Below are positions 11,387 to 23,300 of a stretch of 64,000 bases of DNA, one piece after another. The position numbers and the translations under genes were made by a program. The notes beneath the pieces were generated by a model. It did not search any database, was not told the origin of the DNA, and saw nothing but the letters and a program-made list of their open reading frames with translations. The stretch is from Agrypnia vestita (lineage: Eukaryota; Arthropoda; Insecta; Trichoptera; Phryganeidae), in NCBI GenBank assembly GCA_016648135.1, contig JADDOH010011147.1:47858-111857 (forward strand), given 5' to 3'. Every line of letters begins with the position of its first letter. The stretch's first letter is position 1.

Positions 11387-11835
11387 TGTCACGGGACGTG
11401 GCTGTGGCAGGCAAATGAAAATAATTTTAACTTTTATTTACTACGCAAATAGTCACTGGACACCAATTTAGTCGAAACACTGTTCTTAAATTTATAGTTA
11501 CACATGTTTCCAGAATATCCCACGCATTTATTATCACACTGTTTCTTAATTCGCATTAAATAACTCATGTCACAACTGATTCTTGCATCGATCACTTTCT
11601 CGAATATTCTGTTCAATTTCCGACCGATACATATTTATTATCACTGGAACATACAAAGTGATGGCCGCACTGTTCTCGCACCGTAGATACTATCGCTCTG
11701 GTTAAACGTCAAACACCCTTGTATTTATAAGTGAATTACTTCAAGATTTTACGATAACAGCCTTGTCGTTTGGAGAGACTTGTGGAGCGTTCCAGAGATT
11801 ACGAGAGACCCTCGACAATTCCAGAGTGTTCCGCA
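11387..11835 (-). mobile_element. Solo-LTR-like element (minus strand)
   Basis: On the minus strand the order is: repeated CTCTGGAA motifs (11765-11830), TATAAATA (about 11728), a transcribed-leader-like segment, GTGTCCAGTGAC (about 11455), AATAAA (about 11432), and a terminal CACGTCCCGTGACA ending at 11387. The + strand copy at 18037-18608 ends almost the same way (CAGCCACGACACGTGACA). TG...CA ends, a TATA box and a polyadenylation signal in the right order fit an LTR. The 5' boundary was not found and no gag/pol follows. Confidence 0.5.
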
Positions 11836-12390
11836 GCATTCCTGCCAGTATAACCGAGTGATGAGTTTCGAGAAGTGTTGGCAGTAGCGCAAATTCTTTT
11901 GGTTTCTTATATCTCGTGGCATTATAGTGTCGTCATTATCGTCATTTTCATCAGGCTTTTTCTATCCACTGCTGTTTGAAGGCCTACCTGCTGTCCCCCA
12001 AGTTTCTCTGTACATTGTTATACGTTGCCAGCTACTCTAGAGTTTTAGGGCAGACTTATGATTCTTCACGGGAAGACCGCATCATTCAGTAATTGCCCGT
12101 TCTCCGAGGTGTGCAACCTACTTTACTTTGCATATTCAGTTATATCAACTATTTTCGTCTGCTTTCTTATCCCAGAATCTTTTCTTTTCTCTTGGTGCGA
12201 TGCCATCTATATATACATGGCCAAATATACATGGCCATACCTCTTATAAGAGTCATTTGGAAAACATTAATTTTCAATTCAATTTATTTGATAAAATGTA
12301 CATTACAAACAAAACGTTTAAGGCATACATATTAGGAAGTATATATCAAAATAAAAATATTTAATAAATTAAAAATAACATAAAATCTGG
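11836..12390. other. Unassigned, with a short duplicated motif
   Basis: ATATACATGGCCA is duplicated at about 12212-12237. The stretch from 12270 to 12390 may be the 3' untranslated end of the LINE fragment next to it. No gene was recognised. Confidence 0.45.
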
Positions 12391-13115
12391 TCAAAGGTGT
12401 AGGAGAATCCCGCTTCGGAAAACCCCCTCAGACACATGGAATATATCAATACCCAAAGCGATTTTGTTCAGCATAGCTGTGGCTCTTCCAACAGGCTTAA
12501 CCATCGGCAGGTTGGTCCTGTATATTGGAATGTGAAACAATCTATGCTGACGATGTCTAATGTAATTATCAGGAACATACAAACCAATGCTCTGCATAAT
12601 TTCAGGATTATCGATCATACCGCGCAACACTCGATAAAAATGTGTAATCAAATACACATTCCTTCTAGTCTCTAGACTATTGTAGCCAAGCATACCCTGG
12701 AGAAACTCGGTTGGGTAAAGCCAAGGATAATGCCCGTACTCTCTCATGTAGAGATATCTCAGAAACTTCTTTTGGACTTTCTCCACTATAAAAGAGTACT
12801 TGCCCTCATGTGGCCCCCAGATCATCGAGCCACTCTCGAGTCTACTCCGCACCAAGGAGTTGTAAAGAGTTCTCAGTACGCGGATATTCTCGAAAACTCT
12901 GGCAGTACGCAGAACAAATCCTAACATTCTCAAAGCATTACCACTGATCGTCTCTATGTGATCGTGAAATGTTAGGTTGCTTACAAATCTAACACCTAGA
13001 TCTTTAACATTAATAACCTCGCAGGACTATATTCCTGCATTGATTGTGAGTCGAAAATATTCATGCAGCCATGATCTAATACCAAAAGTTGTGGATTTAT
13101 GCAATATCAAAGTTT
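12391..13115 (-). pseudogene. Jockey-like LINE reverse transcriptase, C-terminal fragment
   Basis: The minus strand encodes the thumb and C-terminal region of a non-LTR retrotransposon reverse transcriptase. Visible segments are VKDLGVRFVSNLTFHDHIE, then LRMLGFVLRTAR, LYNSLVRSRLE, VQKKFLRYLY and SLETRRN, in the order usual for jockey-type elements. The frame from 12933 runs open for 180 codons; the real reading frame continues upstream past the TTG at 12933 and meets an in-frame TAG at about 13027 and another near 13110. Homology is lost there, so this is a 5'-truncated or decayed copy with no endonuclease or RT catalytic motifs left. In the host it would be inert. Confidence 0.8.
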
Positions 13116-13958
13116 ACTGATCAAACTACCGGCCTTAATAGCACAGTATACTAAGAACAGTAATACGTCTTCATACAAACTGGCCGCTATCCATTAGAAT
13201 GTGTGCGTGCGTGCTCGGCGCCGTGTACGCACGCACTGTGACGCACACATTGACATAGAATATGGGGGCACAAGGCGGCGGCAGTAAGGGCTGTGCCTTC
13301 GGTGTCATTCGCGATCGCAGTCGCCGCTTTAGAAAAAAAAATGCGCTTCCTGAAAAAAATGCATTTTTTTACGTTTGTGGTGCTTTACTTAAAAGGTGTG
13401 TTGATTATCACAAAGACTGTGAGTTTTAAAAGTCTACGTTGATGTTAATCAGCGTTCTTGCAATTTAAGTGCAGAAACTAGGTATACTAATTACAGAAAT
13501 TTTCGGGTTTCGTGTCTACCTTATGCGTCGGAATCTCAGACGCTACGAGTTAAAAGAAAAATAAGTAAAAAAGAAGTAAAAATAAAGTGACATCCCCAGC
13601 GTCAATGCAAGAGTAAGCTAATAACTCGCCGACAGGCCGGAGATAAACTACTGTTCTTGGTATACTGTGTTAAAAGTCTCTGTCAATGGATTTTTCTTCC
13701 CATTTTCACATATTTAAATGGTCGTAATGTTTCAAAAATTACGAAAACAAAAATCACAAAACACCTAAGCTTGAGAAAATCACATATATTTATATTTTTT
13801 CAATTGGTTGAGCAACTTTGTAGATTGACATTAAAAAATATATATTATTTGTTTTAATCTACTTTTTCATTAATTACACCTAAGCTTCAGCAATAATATT
13901 TACAAATAATTTAGAAATCCGAAATAAAAGACATCATTCATTCTGATATTTTGACATA
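13116..13958. other. Unassigned; CpG-rich hairpin at 13199-13250
   Basis: The AT-rich sequence is interrupted by a GCGTGC-rich patch (13195-13330) with arms ATGTGTGCGT and ACGCACACAT. A short piece at 13505-13540 resembles the repeat at 2085-2400. CACAAAACACCTAAGC-TTGAG at about 13756-13775 also occurs with small changes at about 53096-53115. No gene was recognised. Confidence 0.45.
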
Positions 13959-15249
13959 TTGGGTCCTTACATATGAAATTGGCGTTTAGTATGGGAGGAA
14001 CATAAAGCCGATTTTTTTTATTATAATATATTTATTTAATCAAAGTATGTACCATTGCTATCTATGCACTTTTGCCATCTCATAGGTAGTTCATCGATCC
14101 CTTTACTAAAAAAACCATTCGGACGGGAATCAATAAAATCTTTGAAGGCGGTTTGGACTGCCCCATGGGAGTTGAATTTTTTCCTTTGCAAGAAGTTATC
14201 CAAATTTCGAAAAAAAATGGTAATCTTTTGGGGCAAGGTCCGGAGAGTACGGTGGATGTCATAGACATTCCAATTGAAGCTCCTCTAATTTGGTAGCCGT
14301 CTGTTGTGCAGTGTGTGGTCTAGCGTTATCATGAAGCAGCAGTGGCCTAGAGCGATTAACCAGCCTCGGTTGTTTAGCAGCTAGCTTTTCCATCATGGTT
14401 TGCAGTTGCTGACAATAGACATCTGCCGTAATCGTCTGGCCAGATTTAAGAAAGCTGTAGTGAACGACACCAGCACTAGTCCACCAAACGCTCACAAGTA
14501 ACTTTTTTGGAGTCAATTTTCGCTTGGGGCATGGTTTGGCTGGTTCGGCAGGGTTCAGCCATTGCGATGAGCGCTTCCGATTATCGTACAGGATCCACTT
14601 TTCATCACAGGTAATGATTCGATTTAAAATCCCTTCATTATTGTGCCGGTTGAGTAATGCAACGCAGCAGTCCACGCGCGTTTGTTGATTTGCTTCACTC
14701 AATTCGTTAGGTACCCACCTTTCAAGCTTTTTCACCTTACCAATTTTCTTCAAGTGGATTAAAACAGTTTTATCTCACGAACCACCGCAGCAATGCAGCT
14801 AACTCGGATGTGTGTTTGCGATGGATCCGCTTCCACAATAGCCTTCAATTCTTCATTATCAACTTTGGTCTCCGGCCGTCCACGGGGCTTGTTCTGCAGG
14901 TCGAAATTTCCAGAACGAAAACGTTGGAACCAAAAACGCACTGTGTTTTCTTTTGCGGCACCGTCGCCATACACATCATTAATCCTTCGAGCCATTTCTG
15001 CAGCACTGGTGCCACGGTGGAACTCGTACTCGTAAATAACGCGATATTTCAAGTTTTTCATTTTGTAAACTGAGTGACGCAAAGAAAAAAACAATTGAGG
15101 AAAAAACAAAGGAATTATAATTTTAAAAACACAAATACATGAGTAAATAGCTGTATAAATTTGTATTTGGAATTCCTAACCAAACAGAAGATATTTGAGA
15201 TCAAATTTGCCAGTACGGCAAAACGCCAATTTCATATGTAAGGACCTAA
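13959..15249 (-). mobile_element. mariner transposon copy 2 (same family as copy 1)
   Basis: The element is 1291 bp with inverted terminal repeats matching copy 1 (TTGGGTCCTTAC at this left end, one base different, and CCTAA at the right end). TA duplications flank it at 13957-13958 and 15250-15251. It is highly similar to copy 1 along its whole length, so both derive from one recently active family. Confidence 0.95.
14036..15061 (-). pseudogene. mariner transposase, multiply interrupted
   Basis: Same transposase as copy 1, starting MKNLKYR at 15061. The N-terminal frame is lost at about 14810 after ADPSQT, where small insertions relative to copy 1 shift the reading frame; it resumes near KKIGKVKKLERW at about 14750. 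A nonsense TGA (14259-14261) replaces the Arg of LRHPPYSP, the next Thr is Lys, and an extra A in the run near 14210 shifts the frame again. The conserved C-terminus (SKGIDELPMRWQKC...) is present up to 14036. Unlike copy 1, the second catalytic Asp is intact (GAT, 14328-14330), as is the first Asp in TCDEKW. It cannot make a full protein. Confidence 0.93.
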
Positions 15250-15251
15250 TA

Positions 15252-16741
15252 TATAAAACACCCTGACGATGGAAAGGTTTTTCCGAAACATTTGGGTGTA
15301 ATTAATGAAAAAGTAGATTAAAATAAATAATAAAATTAATATTTATAATATTTATATTCGCTGGAAAACGAATCCGGGACCCCTGATGTGAGAAGTCGGT
15401 ATCTTGAGCTACGAAGGCCATGATTTCACGTTCTCCCACACCACCTTGAACGAAAAAAGGTGAAAAAAAGTATTGATATGATCTTGTCACGCACATTCAA
15501 AGTATACCATCAATAGACCTTCTTTCAACCTATTGTCTGGAACAAGTATATACACAGATTGAAAAAAAATAAATTTTTTCAATATTATTTTTATGTTTCT
15601 CTCAGTTTTGCAATTTATATCTTTTTAAATTCGTGATTTATAAAAAATTTATTTGATAATAAACACAGTAATACAATTTATTTTTCCCGATACAGCTCAA
15701 ATCATCCATTATTATTGATTGTGAAAACTGCCGCCAGGGTATCTCTTAACACCAAGTAATATTTCAACCTCAGGCATTATAATCCAGCCTGATTGAAATT
15801 TCTATATAAAAAAAAACAAATATTCTTAATACTAGCTTTAGGCCAACATGGCAGGCGTAAGCGGAAATTGAAAAGTAGTCAAATAAAACGATTTCCTGTC
15901 CCTATAAATAAATAAGGAGATGACTAAGCATTTTTTTATTTTTTATTAACACTTATTAAGATGCGTATTACATTATTATTTTATTTAAAAAAATGAAAAA
16001 GAATAGCATATGAATTTTTTAATCCGAAAAACCATTTGTTAAAAACAATCATTAAATTAACTTTTTTTCTTAAAATTGCTTAAAATTTTACAGAAATCTT
16101 TTTTCCAAATCGGATATGCTACATTGTAGATACTTCATTTTCTAATAAACACATGATTTTCTTTTCCGTCTAAAAAACGTGCACCGAGGAAAGTTTCATG
16201 TCAGTTACGGAGGAGGAGTTCAACGAAAATAGACATGACGCGGCCATTTTTAGCATTCTTTTTTAATTTAGTAAAAAATTGTTTAATATGTACCTACCTT
16301 TAAGTGCCAATAAAACAAAACAAAAATAATTAATCAGTTTCTCGTAAAACACGACCCAATTTTATGCTCCCAAGGTTTTGTAATCCCTCATTACATAAAC
16401 CTACTCAAATACGGGGTATTTGGGCAGAAAAGGAAACAGTGAAATTTGTTGAATATTTAGGATAGGATTTGAAGGCAGTGTGTGTGGAATATTGGATGAT
16501 GGAAAGATCAAAGTCAAAAGGGATGAGAATGCAAGGAAACCTTGTAGCCTCAAAATATGACCTTTCACGCAAGAATGCTGTGTCAAAACAGGGCTGCGGG
16601 CCCCCTCCACACAAGGGTCAAGACAATCACTATAAACAAGGGATGTGGGGTATGGCGTCGTAAATATATTCACCTACATTTATTAATGCTGAACTAAATT
16701 TAAACATAATATGACATGTACTAAAAGATTTTACCGATTTC
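15252..16741. other. Unassigned DNA with one shared repeat
   Basis: About 16070-16330 is a copy of the family also found at 43430-43690 (shared ATGTCAGT-ACG, ATAGAC and ACGCGGCC strings in the same order). A C/G-rich spot at 16575-16625 (GGGCTGCGGGCCCCCTCC) is unexplained. No gene was recognised. Confidence 0.45.
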
Positions 16742-17010
16742 CATATCGTCGCCGTATATATAATAAATCCTACCATGTGCCGTTTAGTACATTTTGAGAT
16801 GAACGAATCAATTCGTCAATTTTTCATATGAATAACGGAGATATACTTGAAAGACATTGCCGTTCATCTGGAAAGTCTGCCTATTAATTATTTAAAATAT
16901 TTTTTATAAATCTAGTCTGTGCAATTATTTTTTTAAAACAGTCATATTCGTTTATCTCAGAGTGTACTAAAACGTCACATAGGATTAATCATATATACGG
17001 CGACGATATG
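16742..17010. mobile_element. MITE-like element, ~70-bp terminal inverted repeats
   Basis: The left end CATATCGTCGCCGTATATAT is repeated in reverse at the right end (about 16990-17010). Similarity between the ends continues for about 70 bases (TTTAGTACA, TGAGAT, AACGAAT in both). At 269 bp and without coding capacity it fits a non-autonomous DNA transposon. No convincing target-site duplication was seen. Confidence 0.7.
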
Positions 17011-17076
17011 TCTATGTTACAAAGTGTAAATATTTATATTGTACACTTAAACTAGTATAGTGTATGCATTAACTAT

Positions 17077-17540
17077 CGATAATGTGTAGTGAAACGGATG
17101 GTGACTGCGTGAAACAAATGAAAATACTGGAAATTAATTAGCGATTTATTAGTTAAAGATTAAATAATTGTTAAATGGGCAACATCACTAAACGAATTAA
17201 ATTTGATGCTTTTTTTTTAAATCACACTATTTCGTAATGTTATATAAACACTTTATTATCGCTGGGTAACACTTTATTTGTCACTTGTAGAACATTCATT
17301 TCTCGCACGTAGTATTTATCGCATTTATTTCGCCACTTAGGTAAGTACTCGCCCGATTATTTCACTCGATATCTATCGCTTCGCAATTCATGTCTGGGCA
17401 CACCTGACTGTCGTCCGCGACTCACTTCGCATTGAACGATCTGTCAAAACAAGACTCGCGTTGTCTCTGTTTTTATACCCAAATGCTGTTTTATCGAACT
17501 TCCTAGACAGTTACGGAGATAAGCGACATCAAAGAGTGTT
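17077..17540 (-). mobile_element. LTR-like segment (minus strand)
   Basis: Reading the minus strand: GGGTATAAAAACAGAGAC (TATA box, about 17480), a leader with AATAAA signals at about 17275 and 17255, and a possible end in CACTACACA near 17077. This is the layout of an LTR promoter and polyadenylation region, but it is not clearly related to the LTR at 18037-18608 and its 5' end is not fixed. Confidence 0.3.
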
Positions 17541-18036
17541 GTTTTTTCAATATTTATTACATTTGTTTTCTCCAAAACGTTAATAACTTCCATGGAATAC
17601 TAAAAATACATTCGCTTTAATACAAGTAAAATAAAATTAATACAGGTCAAATAAATTGAATTAAAATCTTCTAAAGTTTTCATTTTACTAGCTACGTAAA
17701 AACACTATGAATATTAATATTTCGAGCACACAAACAAATATTCTGCAATAATTTATCATCAAACATAATAATTCCGTTGTCTGTCCGTTCTTCCATCCGC
17801 GTCCGTCAGTTTGTCTGCCCCCATAACTTCGTGTAACGTCCGTAATTTCGTTCGAATTCACGGCAAAAAATTAATTAAACGACCGAAGATGGCGCTCGAA
17901 CCCCGGGCCAACAAACCCGAACTGGCCGCTCAACGCGTGTTGCTACGGCCGCCTTTCCATGGACCACCAATAAGATACTGTAACGAGGCTAAAAAAAGAA
18001 TCACGCACTTCTGTCAAAGTGACAGTTGTTTGAAGT
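17541..18036. other. Unassigned DNA between two LTR-like segments
   Basis: It includes a GC-richer patch at 17880-17960 with no recognised protein. No internal retrotransposon genes are present between the two LTR-like segments. Confidence 0.45.
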
Positions 18037-18608
18037 TGTCATAATACTACTGAAGGATCTGGAATCACCTCCGACTCGAGAAACATCTCCAAAAGTCTGG
18101 AAAACGCGAGGAACTTCTCGAAAACGCGAGAAACGTCTCGGAATTTCGATAACAGCATTAGCCACTATAAATACGACAGGCGGGAGTAAGAAGTGAGTTG
18201 TTTTCGGTGCGCGTTCACAGCGATAATAATACAAGCGAAGGTAGCCGCGGGCGGCGGATCAGTCCGGCCAAGTGAGCGGTAGCGGCGAGAAGCCAGTGGT
18301 GCCAAGCGAGCGGAGATTTGACAGCGATTCTAGAAGTTCTTACGTGGCGAGATAAACCGATAAAATTTACTATTCTCCTATTTCATCTCGATGAAATATT
18401 CAGGGGAATAGTGAATAAAGTGTTAAAGCGAATATAAAGTGTCTATTTACGAGTGATAAATTGCGAAACAGTTTAATTTAAGGAATAGCTTACATTTAAT
18501 AGCGATAAGTGACCTTGTACGTTAGTTTAATCAATTAATCGGTATTCAATAAATCTTGTATTAAATCTCCGTTTTCATTAATTCCTCCTGCAGCCACGAC
18601 ACGTGACA
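18037..18608 (+). mobile_element. Solo-LTR-like element with TATA box and GAA/TTC-rich upstream part
   Basis: The 572-bp segment begins TGTCA and ends TGACA, a perfect inverted end pair of the LTR kind. The upstream third has repeated CTGGAA and GAACTTCTCGAA motifs, then CTATAAATACGAC (about 18161), a GC-richer leader, and AATAAA (about 18549) before the terminal CACGACACGTGACA. The order U3 with TATA, R with polyadenylation signal, U5 fits an LTR. No target duplication or primer-binding site was found, so it is probably a solo LTR. Confidence 0.55.
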
Positions 18609-19439
18609 ATACCCTTTTGTAAGACCAACTCAAAACAAAACTTCTTTATGTACAGATCCACAAATTCATTTAACACAAACTATCACCACATTGACATTTT
18701 CAACGCAACAATAAGAACCATAAAACAAACAATATCTACACTACCGCACCCAAACTAATTTGTACATTATATCTTCCCTTCTACTCCCGTCCCACATTCC
18801 CCTCCACCCTCTCCACTCGCTCTAAATAAATAAATAAACACACAAATACACACACTCACACAAACTCACTATTGGACATGTTTTTTCTTATTTTTTTATC
18901 GATTGTATATATGTGTTTTCTTGTAATTGGCCCAAAACTCTGTACATCAATTATTGTTTTTTTTCAAGATTGATTAATTATATGGCTGTAAGAAAACCAA
19001 TAAATGAAAAAAAAATAATAATAAAAAAATACCATAAATATATACCAGGGCTAAGCAAAGACGAGAACCAATGTTCCGTAATTTTTGACGAGTTTCAGCT
19101 AATGTACTACATAAAATACCCATACAGCGCCGTTTTGTGGGCAGTCCATATGGATTTCAAATCAACGTGCACTGCATAAATATATGTGTATGTATTTAAA
19201 CGTTTCACAAATTTGAGCTCCAGCTTTTTTTAAACAGATTAATTTCAAATACAAATTATTTAAAAAAAAATTATAGAGTAAAGTTATAAATAGTTTACTT
19301 TACAAAGTTTTATTTCTAGTAATGCCACATAGATTGAGTATATTTAAAAAATATATAAATTTTGCTTATAAAAGAGCGCAATTGTAAGTTTTTTCTGATA
19401 AATCATTCATTGCATACCCGAATTGTATTTTTAATCATT
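18609..19439. other. Unassigned, A-rich tails and a short shared repeat
   Basis: The A-rich ends at 18823-18835 and 18998-19030 look like retroposon tails, but no body was recognised. The segment 19046-19078 (ACCAGGGCTAAGCAAAGACG, then AGAACCAATG) is repeated in reverse at 61056-61092. No gene was recognised. Confidence 0.4.
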
Positions 19440-19720
19440 TACCACGTATTATCTTCTCCGTCTCATTGCGCCCTATCCATTCAACGGACATTGGCTGTCA
19501 TGTTGGCTTTCACCACTATATTTACTGCGGCCCGGAATAGCTCTACAGTAGTCTGACCAAACCAGTGTCTCAGATTTTTCTGCCATGATGATATGATGGA
19601 TGCTTCCGTGAGTTTGTTAAGGTGTGGGTGTCCCGGTGGGAAATCCTGCGGGGACCGGAGTAAAGAGCCTGCTCTTGTAGAGCTGATCCATACCAAGTCT
19701 GATGTTTCTGGGTTGAGTTA
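19440..19720 (-). pseudogene. LINE ORF C-terminal remnant (LRHWFGQTTVELFRAAV)
   Basis: The minus strand reads SSWQKNLRHWFGQTTVELF followed by RAAV...ANMTANVR, then a stop. A second copy at 60361-60660 on the + strand reads LRQWFGQSTVELFRAAVKK followed by IANTIANVRSTERAW. Two diverged copies sharing the protein sequence show that this is a transposon-encoded C-terminus. The pattern (basic stretch, W-x-G-x-T/S, LFRAA, IANVR) resembles the tail of several non-LTR retrotransposon polyproteins; the clade is not certain. Confidence 0.6.
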
Positions 19721-20317
19721 TATTTAATCTCTGGTGTATTGCTCTTGAATCGGATGTATATCTGCCGGTCCTGACTTCCTTTGCCGGGTGTCACGTTTTT
19801 GTTTTGTCTTTCTTTTTCCCCTTGATGGGAGCGGATTGTTCTTCTTTATTTTTCTTTTTGTCCTGTCTTCGACTTGAAGCCTTCCACTGCCGCCGCCGTG
19901 GGATCTCGTCTTTTATTTTATAGAATTAATATTAAGTATTATTATTATTATTTCTTTTTATCACTGTATGTACTTACTCTATTGTATTTCTTTGATTTTG
20001 TTATTTACACTTCTATTATTTTGTTATTTTGGGTTCCTTTTACTTTTTATGTTATTTTCCTTGTATTATAATTATGGATTTTGTTTTGTTTTTTAATAAA
20101 GACATATCTTGAAGCGGAGACAGTGAATGGTTTTGTTCGAGCGGCCGTGCCACTTAGCAACGGTTTATACGACCGGTGCGGAGCAGCACGGTCCTGCTTG
20201 TCAGTTGAAAAAAAATGTCAACCTGGAGACGATTGAGTAGGACCGATATGGAAGCTTTTGCTCTTAGAACGGTCCTGGGTAAGCGGTGGGTACCATTCAC
20301 TGCCATGATGATATGAT
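19580..20317. repeat. Interval flanked by an 18-bp direct repeat
   Basis: CTGCCATGATGATATGAT occurs exactly at 19580-19597 and 20300-20317. Between them lie 702 bp, with a T-rich segment and AATAAA at about 20095. It may be a target-site duplication around an insertion. The first copy lies inside the LINE-remnant reading frame, so a chance or sequence-derived repeat is also possible. Confidence 0.4.
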
Positions 20318-23300
20318 TCTTCCAGGGAAAGGAGTTGAAAGATTTCTCTGGATTTTTTTTTCTGTCTAATTTCTATATATTGTCTAATTTTATTGTTTTA
20401 ATTACTTGTACTTCTTTATTCATTCAAACTATAACATCTTCAGTCGTATTTCTGTCCGTCCAGCTTATTTTAGTATACTTCTATACATCCACAACTTAAA
20501 TGCTTCCATTCCATAAAATAATATTGAGAACACGTAGGTACTATCTGATATATATTATATTCATATATAAATATTCTCGTCGTTAATTAAGTTATGATTG
20601 ATGAAACCACTACCAGAAAATACGGAAAAGAAATACCTACAGACTTTTTTCCGAACTACTATTTTGTAATATTTTCGTAAGCTTATTTTTTTATAATTTA
20701 AAAAAAGTCATTTTGTGATATCAAGCCTTTACCAATTTGACTTAATGTCGGCGAGCCGTAAATGAACATGTTGAAGGCATGCAGAAGCATTACGTAAACT
20801 AATACAATCGTATTGTTGGCGCCAGTTCTTTTTAATATTAAATTGTATAAATTCCCTGTCCTGTTCTTGTTCCTATCCTATATCCATACAGAAAGAGGAC
20901 GTACAGAACAAAAAATTTGTATACCTACCGCCGCGCGAGAAGTTCCGCGCGCATACTTCGAATGTTACAAGACAAGTGCAGTTCATTACGTACATCGCTT
21001 TTAAAAACGCAGAAATAATAATAATTACATATTTATGAATATAAACCTTTTTACTCGCTAAATTACTGTGAAAGGTGTTTGTACGTATTTAAGTACGCTG
21101 CTTAATTAATCATTTTATACGAAAAAAAAGCTACGCCGCACCGCTAAAATTAAATATAAAAACTTACCTTTGACCAATAACCCAAAGTGCTAAATTAATA
21201 TATAACCGCAAATGCACGAACGGAATAAACCAAAGTATTTCCGGAATCTGTGTCGGAATTAAGTTTGGTGTAAAAATAGGGCAAACTAGAATCAGCACAG
21301 GAGAAGAAGAGGTGGTATCCATCAAAGTAAGTGCATGGATACCTCCTTCACTATATTCCCGTTAAACGTCCCCGCCACACCACGTGTCAAAAATTTGGGT
21401 TAATTTTTTTACACATTGTCATATCCTTTACATATGCATCTCACCTACGGATCTTTGTTACTTTCCATAAGTGAAATAACTTTACGTGATTCTCTCTCTC
21501 TCTTCCGCAACGTTTGCCTCTAACCCTCCCTGTCCTCAGCCACTGTCATCGAATTCCACCTGGAGTAGTTGCACTGCATCCCTTCTCCCTTCATCCTCCC
21601 ATCTCAGACTAAGCCTTTCCACTCTTCCCTTCCACCCGGGTGTCCGGTCATTAATCTTTTAGGGACTCGCGAGTCTGACATTCTTGCACGTCCAACCTAT
21701 CTCAACCTCGGGAGCTTCGTATGGTTAACATGCAAGGAGCCTCATATATATTTACATTGTGATTCCAGGTGATTCCCTTCCTTCACCAGGCCACATATTT
21801 TTAGTGTCAAGCATTTCAATCATCTTCACTGTCAGTGTTAATGCGTCTCACGCATATGCCAGTGCAGTTTTAATAATAGTCTTGTATATTGTTATTTTCA
21901 TTTTTCTACTATGCACTATATGATTTGAACACTTAATGTAATTATTGTTTAATTTGGCCATAATATTATTTTATAGGCTCAAAAGCTTGCGATTTGTTAG
22001 TGAAAATACATACAAATGGCTTTCAGTTTGATTCATAAAATAAAGTTTCTCTTTTAAATTTTTAAGAAAGTAAGAGAAAATTTATTTCATTTATTTTATT
22101 AAAGACTGAAGGTTAAATTTGGCCAATGTTCTCGGAAAAACTAATGAAATAACCTACGCGCCCACATAAAATTACTAGACCGAGGGTCCGTATTAAGGTG
22201 AGCAATGTTTCACTTTTGTATTTATTAATATTAAGTATGAAAGAAAAAATTACGTTTTAATTATAAGTAACAAAGATTGATTGAATAATGCTGCGCTATT
22301 AGAAGCACTAACTTCACAATAGACACTGTCTATTGGTAGTAAAATAAGAACCAACAGTAATACTGAATACTAAATTACTGATCTAAGTATAACAACAATA
22401 TTGAACGAATCGTTTTGGAAAAATCAAAACTGCTTATGGGGACTTTCGCAACCTGCATTTTTATTTTTCCGGTTTAATTTTCTTCCTACTGAGCTTCGTA
22501 GACTCGGCTAATTTTCGCCATATTAACTCCTAGCCTCGATTTTAGTGATTATCTATTTTCCCAGCACGAAAATTTAACTTTATATAAATTTTTATACATA
22601 TATTAAATGCAATGTTTTTCGCAATTCAATTCAATTCGCGGATTCAAAAGTAATTAAAATCGAAGCACCGTGAATTATTTGTTCACTATTATTATTTATC
22701 CGCACAATTTGTTAGAATGACTTCATTTCTTACTTTTTGCAAGCTAAGCGATGTGTTTGTGTTGTGTCTATAAAATTAGGACTTGGGTGGTTTTTGCAAC
22801 GAGGTTCAAACCCCGCAACAGCAACAAAAATATTGCGAAATTAATCTAAAATTTAAATAAATTTACAAATTTTTCTGATGCTCAACTAATTCTACATTAT
22901 ACGCTTAAACAGGAAAAAATTTACTTAGACCTTGAACAATACTTTTTTTCCGCAACCCTAATTTTTTTCATTAGGCATTATTGACGATAACCTAATTTCT
23001 GCATCTCACCATACATAAAATTTTGATAATTTTGCATTTATGTGTCACATAATAGATGAAAAGGTGGAGTACTGCTTCATGGATTGTGGATATGGAAGCT
23101 ATTACCAATGTCGAGACTTTGATTTTGATGACACATGTCAAAAATGACGTGCAATGCGCATGCGCACCGGCTCAAACCAGATATTCAGTTTCAACCCACT
23201 ATAATTCAAGTTGATACAAACGGCCCTAAATATAAACGACCCTTAGTCATAACCTCATCAACCGAGAAATAAAAAATACCAATCAGCATCTACATCGTTG

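Noticed and set aside
12058..12364. Three overlapping small + strand frames
   Set aside because: Overlapping low-complexity readings with no motif; the area is probably LINE untranslated end plus AT-rich DNA.
17077..18608. A complete LTR retrotransposon between two LTR-like segments
   Set aside because: The two segments are in opposite orientation and not clearly homologous, and no gag or pol lies between them.
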